NCBI GenBank assembly: GCA_903632075.3
Contig: CAHIKZ030001202.1
Span: 3,921,001 to 3,985,000 of the forward strand
DNA: 64,000 nt
DNA from: Acanthosepion pharaonis
Taxonomy: Eukaryota > Mollusca > Cephalopoda > Sepiida > Sepiidae
Direction: 5' to 3'
A program made the position numbers and the translations under genes. The notes beneath the pieces are model-generated. The model had not been told where the DNA came from. It did no database searches and saw nothing but the letters and a program-made list of their open reading frames with translations. Of the stretch, positions 57,986 to 64,000 are shown one piece after another (position 1 is the first letter of the stretch; each line of letters starts with the position of its first letter).

Positions 57986-58631
57986 AGGAAAAACAAAAAC
58001 AAAACAGATATCTTGTTTGATTTGCCAGTTTCCGTTAAAATCATTTTAATTTGGCAAAATGTTTATGGCCAGAAATGGACAGAGAAACCATTTTTTATTT
58101 TATTATTGCCAAGGGCAGAAAATCAACCCAAAGTCCCAATCGAAATTCAAAATAATATACGCGGTTAAAACATTTCAAAAACAGTTCTTGACGTAGAGAT
58201 TTTATTTACGACACGAATTAGCTTTTGTTTGGTTAGCAGTTCTTTGTGTTTTATACACAAATAATCTCACAAAATTCATTTATCTTGATTTTTTTGTCAC
58301 AGAATGTGTAACATTAAATAAAAGTAAAATATAATTAATGGTCCCATTATATTCTAAAACAGGAATGTAACAAGGAACACAGAAGAAACAACGTACTTTG
58401 TAATATCTAACAAAATATTGATATATTTATCGGTCACGCAACATGACCTCCCAAATTTAGTAATGAGATAGTACGTTATTATGGCAACACGAATCGTTAA
58501 CAACAATAAACAAACATACTCGTATTACCATAACAAATGAATTCCTATACAGTGAAAATAGTTATATAAGGTATTCCTTTTATTCGTATTTTATTATTTT
58601 GTTTTCATTTTTATTTTTGTACATTTTTCAC

Positions 58632-58870
58632 TTGTAATTATTTAAAAAGCAAAAACTTTCTTACATTCGACAGCATAATTAGATGTATTGATAAAATCAT
58701 AGAATATTCGTATAGAAAATATAAACAATGCACTTGCAATGGTCGTGTGAGTGATCTTGGGATGTTCTAACTTGTAATGATTTAAAAGGAGGAAATATTT
58801 TTACATGCAACAAAAGTGTTAATCCTATAGATAAAATAACTAGAATATGCCGAAAATATAATCAGTGTAA
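58632..58870. repeat. two diverged about 140-bp tandem units
   Basis: TTGTAATTATTTAAAAAGCA at 58635 and TTGTAATGATTTAAAAGGAG at 58772 begin similar units running to AAAATATAAACAATG / AAAATATAATCAGTG. A third partial unit (TTTTTACATTCGACTACAAA) lies beyond the palindrome at 59197. Confidence 0.6.
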
Positions 58871-59010
58871 TTGCAGAATTGGCATCAAATGTGTATTTTT
58901 ACTCTTAATGAATTAAAGCATTGAATTTGTCTATATATTTGAGATGAGGTATTATGATTACTTGGATTATTTACATTATTCGGACTGTTATCCTCATCTT
59001 CATTGCCATA

Positions 59011-59055
59011 TTCACAAAGTTTCGGCCGTTTTACTTTCCGGCCTTCTTTATGTGA
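59011..59055 (-). ncRNA. hammerhead-like relic, left arm
   Basis: Minus strand: stem I TCAC/GTGA, degraded core ATAAAGA, stem II GGCCG/CGGCC, GAAA and minimal stem III. Stems are retained; the core is lost. Confidence 0.4.
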
Positions 59056-59088
59056 TTGGAATTTCGAAACGAACCGTTCGAAATTCCA

Positions 59089-59134
59089 TTCACCTGAAGT
59101 AGGCCTGAGCGTACAACGGCCGAAACGTTGTGAA
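59089..59134 (+). ncRNA. hammerhead-like fold, right arm
   Basis: Plus strand: stem I TTCAC/GTGAA (5 bp), core CTGAAGT (last base differs from CUGANGA), stem II GGCC/GGCC, GAAA, then CGTT with a minimal stem III before the cleavage position. Confidence 0.5.
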
Positions 59135-59586
59135 CATAGCAATGAAGATGAGGATGACAGTCCGAGTAATATAAATAATGCAAGCTTAGAATTTATTTTT
59201 ACATTCGACTACAAAATTAAGTGGGTAATTAAAATCCTAGCTTACTTATCCAGAAAATAAAAAAAGAAACAATGCAATTGAAATATAAATAACTCTTTTT
59301 TTTTCTTTTCTTTGTGGTACGGATAAACTCGTGTATAACCCGATCTAGATCATTAATGAAGGGCACACTTTTATTTACTATGTATCTAAGTTTACAAAAA
59401 AATTACAATTAATTTTTGAAACCATTCATATATACATATATGCATATATGCACGTCATGACATCATTTCGAGTAATGTTACTGATCCTCAAATATGCGAT
59501 GCGCATTTCGTCATGCTAGGATCTTTCATTATGTTGCGCAGATGAGATAATGCTGTGTAATTTTTCAAGTAGTTGTTTTTCTTTTA

Positions 59587-60245
59587 GTATTTTCACCCCA
59601 AACAAGGCAATAAAGCCACAAAGATGCAGTGGAGTTACTGAGTGGTAAAGAAAAAGAAAAACATTAACGAGCGATAACAATAAACGAAGAGGAATTAAGA
59701 AAACAGGATATAACGATTGATATTGCATTGAACGTTTTGAAGATCAAAGTTGACTGGAAAGCAAGAAGCCAGAAAAGAGTTCCAAAAGCGAAAAATGCAA
59801 GAGAAGGAACTATTAGTATAGAACTTTCGGTTATATTTAGTCATTTCAAATGTAAAATGTAAAGTAAAATGTAACTTTTTTACAAACCTAGCACGGCGCT
59901 TAAATTCATAAAATCTAAGTACAGTGTAACCCGGATATAAGAGAGTTGTCGGGACCGGAGAAGAAGTCTCTTATATCCGGGTTTCTCTTATATCCGGGTT
60001 TGGTCTATTTTATATACATTAACACAGGCTCTTATTTGGGACCAGAGACAATCTCTCTTATATCCGGGTTTCTCTTATATCCGGGTCTCTTATATCCGGG
60101 TTACACTGTACCATAGAGTAAAGTTCATCTGAACAATTACCAGGAAAGTAGTTATAGAAAAGAACAGGGAAGCTATGTTACAGCGGCGGGAAAGATACTG
60201 AAGCCGACATACCAGGTCAGGACGATTAACATTGCAGATTCTTAT
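59587..60245 (-). mobile_element. Jockey-like LINE tail (copy 10), with nested MITE
   Basis: The common 3' terminus is at 59590 (TTTCACCCCAAACAAGGC on the plus strand). The tail is homologous to 11585-12060 on both sides of the MITE at 59922-60108. Coding is decayed. Confidence 0.75.
59922..60108. mobile_element. pogo/mariner-like MITE
   Basis: The 187-bp element has terminal inverted repeats beginning CAGTGTAACCCGGATATAAG and a TA duplication on both sides (59920-59921, 60109-60110). Extra copies of TCTCTTATATCCGGGT occur just inside the ends. There is no coding capacity. The uninterrupted paralogue at about 11935 has a single TA at this place. Confidence 0.85.
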
Positions 60246-61440
60246 TGTTAAGATTAATATTTTTGTGAACTTTCATATCACGTTTGAGCCCAACAACTGA
60301 GGCACATACTTTTTCTTACATTGTCTACAAGCAGGAATACAGTATAACCTTTCTTCTTCCTGTGTATAGTGTGTTTGGTCATCTTTGAGGACTGTTATAG
60401 GTTAGATCAAATTCTGTGGCAACATTCTCAGTGAATTCTACATCAGAAACCTTATGAGCATTTCTCATGATCAACACGGTTTCGTTCCAAGTCTCTCTAA
60501 CCCCTGGGCACTTCTTCCTCACGCTCAGGATGAACGAGGTAGAGTAACGTTTCTCAAACGTTGTCCATGAAACTTTAAACCTCAGCAAAATGTCGGTAGG
60601 AGTTCAGCCAGAAACAGAGATAATTAGGTTAATGCATTTTAAGTAATTTTTGTTTAATTTTATATTCGTAATTTTCACGTACAGCATATTGTTCGAAAAT
60701 CCTTTGTTATTATAATAAAGGTTCTACCCTCTTAAATTTAAAATTATAATAATCATAGGGAATTTAGTGATGTTTATATGGCGTCAATGGCAAAGCATTT
60801 TCATTGGTTAGTGGACAGGACCTGTACACAGCGGATTTGTGAATCATTGAGTGACTCAATCGTGTCCAGTGTCCTTATATTATGTTTACGATAAAAATAT
60901 AAAAGAGATAGATATTAATAATGGTGTATAATCATGATACTTGAAAACTCTTTGAAGAGTTCCACAAGGGCAAAAAGGTTGAGAAATGTTGAACTGTATC
61001 AATATTTTCTCAGACATTTTGTTTGATATTGGCCATTCCGCCGTAAAGAAACTACTTAACACTGGAACCATAGATACCCATGCACTTTGACGTAAGCATT
61101 GCAGGCCTTCTTGATTAGAAGGGGAGATTTCATCAGACATATATACATGGTGATTGCAACATCTTACTTAGATGAGAGTTATTTCCTCAGCATTCGAGAG
61201 AGGAGTGACTATCGTCGGGGAGAGACAGAGAGACAGATAGAGGGAGGGAGAGAGAGAGGTTGAAAGAGAGAGAAATGAAGAGACCGGGGAAAATAAACAC
61301 TACAGAAAATTTTTACATCCAATTACAGCCATCGAACGGGAAAATTTAAGAATACTAGAAAAAAGTCAATAAAAAATTTCATCAACTTCTCATTGTTTGT
61401 CATATTTAACACCAAGAATGTTTGAAAAGAATATTTGCCG
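60246..61440. other. noncoding, nothing assigned
   Basis: A GA-rich patch at 61224-61275. Two short minus-strand frames (60379-60588, 60886-61140) show no family motif. Confidence 0.4.
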
Positions 61441-61441
61441 C

Positions 61442-61442
<1 letters not shown>

Positions 61443-61510
<68 letters not shown>
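61443..61510. repeat. (TA)n array
   Basis: About 66 bases of TA directly before the ribozyme-like relic. Confidence 0.95.
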
Positions 61511-61511
<1 letters not shown>

Positions 61512-61524
61512 TACATTCAACATC

Positions 61525-61579
61525 ATCACTCGATAAGACACTGGAGGTGTTTAAACAAAATGGTTATTTTTGTAGTGAA
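61525..61579 (+). ncRNA. hammerhead-like relic with long stem III
   Basis: Plus-strand homologue of 54673-54727: stem I ATCAC/GTGA, core TCGATAA, stem II ACAC/GTGT, TAAA in place of GAAA, and stem III ACAAAA..TTTTTGT then GTA. Confidence 0.35.
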
Positions 61580-61705
61580 TTTAGAACATATTTATGTTAT
61601 AATTTTAAAATAAATATGTTTGCTCTACTCTGTATTGAGCACTCTTTTAAGAATAGTAACTGTTGGTTATTGGAATTTATATCGTATACATCTATCCTAT
61701 ACTTG

Positions 61706-61709
<4 letters not shown>

Positions 61710-61798
<89 letters not shown>
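61710..61798. repeat. (TA)n then (GT)n array
   Basis: About 45 bases of TA followed by about 44 of GT. Confidence 0.95.
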
Positions 61799-61800
<2 letters not shown>

Positions 61801-61975
61801 TTCGGCAGAAACATTTCTTTAAACACCATACATTAAGTACGGTAGGCAAGGAAGTTTTAATTAATTAAATGGCTTAATTACTTAATTTCCAGCATCCTTA
61901 CAAAAGGAAAAGTGCTCTATACAATATAGAATGACAGGGCTTTACTGAATTATGAATTTTACGTGCACATTGACC

Positions 61976-62021
61976 GACCACTACTATCAGTTTCATGTTT
62001 TTACGCAATTGTCAGGTGGCC
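61976..62021 (-). ncRNA. hammerhead-ribozyme-like fold, type I
   Basis: Minus strand: six-pair stem I GGCCAC/GTGGTC (one G-U), core CTGACAA (one change from CUGANGA), weak stem II, GAAA, and stem III AC..GT with loop TGATA, followed by GTA as NUH. Same family as 14381-14428. Confidence 0.5.
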
Positions 62022-62120
62022 GGCAGCTGGAGTGCTTAAATGGGAACTTTTATTCGACCGGGCGAAGTGTGTGTATTTTTGTTTTTCTTTTCACTAAAAA
62101 GACGTAGAATGTCGAGAACA

Positions 62121-62128
62121 CACACACG

Positions 62129-62198
<70 letters not shown>
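62121..62198. repeat. (CA)/(GT)n array
   Basis: Short ACAC then about 70 bases of GT. Confidence 0.95.
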
Positions 62199-62199
<1 letters not shown>

Positions 62200-62329
62200 A
62201 AAACAAGGCATCTTCACATTCTAAATATCTGACTAATGCCTTTTTTGCCAAATAAAATATTCAAGGACACCAAATGACTGCAATAGAGAACGCTCTGTCC
62301 TGGTATTAATACATTTATGCCCCGGTTTT

Positions 62330-62785
62330 CCATGAGCACCAAGGCAAATCTCATCACCGCCATTTTCCTACCAACGCTGACATACCAGTGCCAGACATAG
62401 ACCCTTGAGAGGAAACTGATCATTTGTGAGATGAAATGCCTGAGAAAAGCAGTGAACAAGACCAGGCGAGAAAAGATCAGGAATGAGGCAATAAGAGATA
62501 TGGTAGCAGAAATACCAATCATACAACACATCGAACGACAGAGGGTCATGTGGTTCGGACACCTCATTCGTATGCCTATCAGCCAACCAGCCCTACGAGC
62601 ATACACCCTCACGTATTCTGGCTGGAGAGCGAGAGGTAGATCAAGAAGACGCTAGAGTGATTAAGTGGCATACACCCTCCGAGCCCACGAGATATCTCTC
62701 CTCCAGGCCACTCGCCATGCCGCTGACAGACGACTGCGTCTCCACGCGACGCCTAACACGAGAAACAGAAGGAAAAACTAAACTC
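62330..62785 (+). pseudogene. LINE ORF2 C-terminal fragment
   Basis: It runs from STKANLITAIFLPTLTYQCQ (just after the RT thumb) through EMKCLRKAVNKTRREKIRN to IIQHIERQRVMWFGHLIRM. The last block is the WFGHVxRM motif typical of many LINE RT C-termini. A stop after TYQCQ (where W is usual) and later stops (62653 onward) break the frame. Text similar to an RRRWSD.. end and LQATRHAADRRLRLHA follows. RT core and endonuclease are absent. This is a different lineage from the Jockey-like tails. Confidence 0.8.
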
Positions 62786-62899
62786 TGCCCCATTTAAAAT
62801 CCGATATTAATTATAAAAATTAAAGTAAAAATCCATTATAAATTATAGTTTACTGTATATAGCAGTTTCATATATATTGTACAATTTTTAGAACGATGG

Positions 62900-63145
62900 G
62901 AAATAATTGATTAATCAAGGAAAAATATTTGGTGCATCATTAAAAGAGCTACATATAAGAATCGATATATTACAAATAAAATGTTTCTAGCAAGCAATAT
63001 AAATACTAAAAAACAATAGCAACAAAAATACCTATAAATCTTTGGTGCACCGTTAAAAGAATTGCTTAAAAAAGAATTGAATATAAGAATCGAAATATCA
63101 TTACATATGAAACGCTTCTAGCAAATATAAAATATAAACTGCAGT
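62900..63145. repeat. diverged direct repeat
   Basis: TTTGGTGCATCATTAAAAGA at 62929 and TTTGGTGCACCGTTAAAAGA at 63040 begin related units that both run to CTTCTAGCAA-like ends. Confidence 0.65.
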
Positions 63146-63775
63146 AGTAATGTTGAATTTCTAAGAATAAAAACGTTGACAAGAAATATTAATGAAGGTT
63201 AACAAACATAAAAATAATATAAAATGTTAATTTATTCTAGTATATCATAAATTATGTTAATCAACTATATATTTCTTTTTGTTTTATAACTTTATATTTA
63301 TATATGTTGGCATAAAAAGATCTTACCTACCCACAGTAATTTATTATCGCTACATTTAATAACGCTAGATATTATAAGTGGAAATTTGCAAGATATATTG
63401 CTTAATGTATATGCTCATGTATAAGCAGACTTCATGTATAGTTCAATCTCTGAATTATTTGTGAAAAGTGGGCCATTTCTTAAACTTCATGTATTGTGAG
63501 CAATACTAGGCCTACCATAGTCAAATATTGCAGTACTGAACATATTTTATAGCAAAAATTGGTCCGCATTCTTCTTTTGCACAAGGCTACACTAAAATAT
63601 TAAGAAAAAATACTTCCCATAAGATATCTGATACGAAGATTTAGTTAACATGCAGGCAAAGGAAAGACAATCAGGCGGACACAGTTGGAAGAGTAAGTAT
63701 GGGAAAAAAGAGATTAACTGTACCATTAAGTTTAACCAAATGTACCTTGAGAATGTAGGCCTAACAGGAAGATTG

Positions 63776-63902
63776 AGGTCACTGAAAATACATGAATTTT
63801 AACACCTTCAGAAAAAGTTACCTGTGTATAGTGCAACCAGTCACCGAAAATGCATTATTTTTAAACTCTTCCAAAAATTACCTATGTATAGTGCGCCCCC
63901 AC
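63776..63902. repeat. two about 62-bp tandem units
   Basis: GTCACTGAAAATACATG and GTCACCGAAAATGCAT start consecutive units, each ending in TTACCTRTGTATAGTGCR. Confidence 0.75.
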
Positions 63903-63949
63903 ACTATTTTTTTGCTTCAAATGCTGTTCATAAAAACTCGCTCTATACC

Positions 63950-64000
63950 CTATATTCGGTATGGCATAGCGGCTCGGATTGAGAGGTATCGGAGAATTCC
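63950..64000 (+). mobile_element. SINE family B, cut by the window end
   Basis: GGCATAGCGGCTCGGATTGA GAGGTATCGGAGAATTCC matches the tRNA-like head of family B. The body lies beyond the window. Confidence 0.6.

Larger units (their letters stand above)
58973..59176. repeat. about 200-bp imperfect palindrome with two ribozyme-like arms
   Basis: The left arm (TCGGACTGTTATCCTCATCT .. GTGATTGGAATTTCGAAACG) and the right arm are reverse complements with scattered mismatches around a TTCGAA-rich centre near 59072. Each arm holds a hammerhead-like fold. Frames on both strands here are by-products of the symmetry. Confidence 0.85.

Noticed and set aside
58885..59260. Two 85-codon frames on opposite strands with similar sequence (NEDED..SP)
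   Set aside because: Both arise from one imperfect palindrome. The similarity is explained by the symmetry.
61397..61822. 141-codon frame with long YIYIYI and CVCVCV tracts, and many similar frames elsewhere
   Set aside because: These are translations of TA, CA and GT arrays. No conserved flanking domain.

Overview
The window looks like intergenic, repeat-dominated DNA of a metazoan, most likely a cephalopod mollusc (octopus-like). The reasons are the very high AT content, dozens of long (TA)n and (CA)n/(GT)n arrays, several tRNA-derived SINE families, Mag-type Ty3/Gypsy elements, Jockey-like LINE tails and Penelope-like fragments. The species call is an inference; nothing here was searched against a database. 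I found no exon of a host protein-coding gene that I can support. Every protein-like stretch I recognise belongs to a mobile element, and every one is broken.

Layout. 1-2 kb: TA arrays and a duplicated block. 1.99-2.80 kb: mariner remnant. 3.44-8.93 kb: a complete but decayed minus-strand Gypsy (Mag-like) element with both LTRs, PBS, PPT, gag, protease, RT/RNase H and integrase, flanked by the 5-bp duplication ATTAT. 9.46-9.73 kb: a SINE whose head is a full-length 5S rRNA relic joined to a tRNA-like unit (second copy at 30.36-30.59 kb, minus strand). 10.6-13.4 kb: three 5'-truncated LINE tails. 14-21 kb: Penelope-like fragments between TA arrays, with hammerhead-ribozyme-like motifs, and a probable solo LTR. 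22.3-23.1 kb: a LINE tail interrupted by a 467-bp inverted-LTR element that carries a chimeric tRNA sequence. 24-36 kb: SINEs, LINE tails, a solo LTR and a 435-bp insertion with a 12-bp target duplication. 39.7-41.7 kb: a second LINE lineage. 46.3-47.5 kb: the longest Jockey-like RT fragment. 49.2-49.6 kb: a trimeric SINE that integrated as one unit. 52.3-53.8 kb: two different GIY-YIG endonuclease tails. 59-62.8 kb: a palindrome carrying two hammerhead-like folds, a pogo/mariner-like MITE nested in a LINE tail, further ribozyme relics and a LINE C-terminus.

The elements form a layered record: LINE tails are repeatedly the targets of later insertions (22.4, 29.5 and 59.9 kb), and the undisturbed paralogues inside this window serve as empty sites. 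The strongest unusual objects are the inverted-LTR/tRNA product at 22384-22850, the composite 5S-tRNA SINE, the SINE trimer with a 16-bp target duplication, and the series of hammerhead-like folds attached to Penelope-type sequence.
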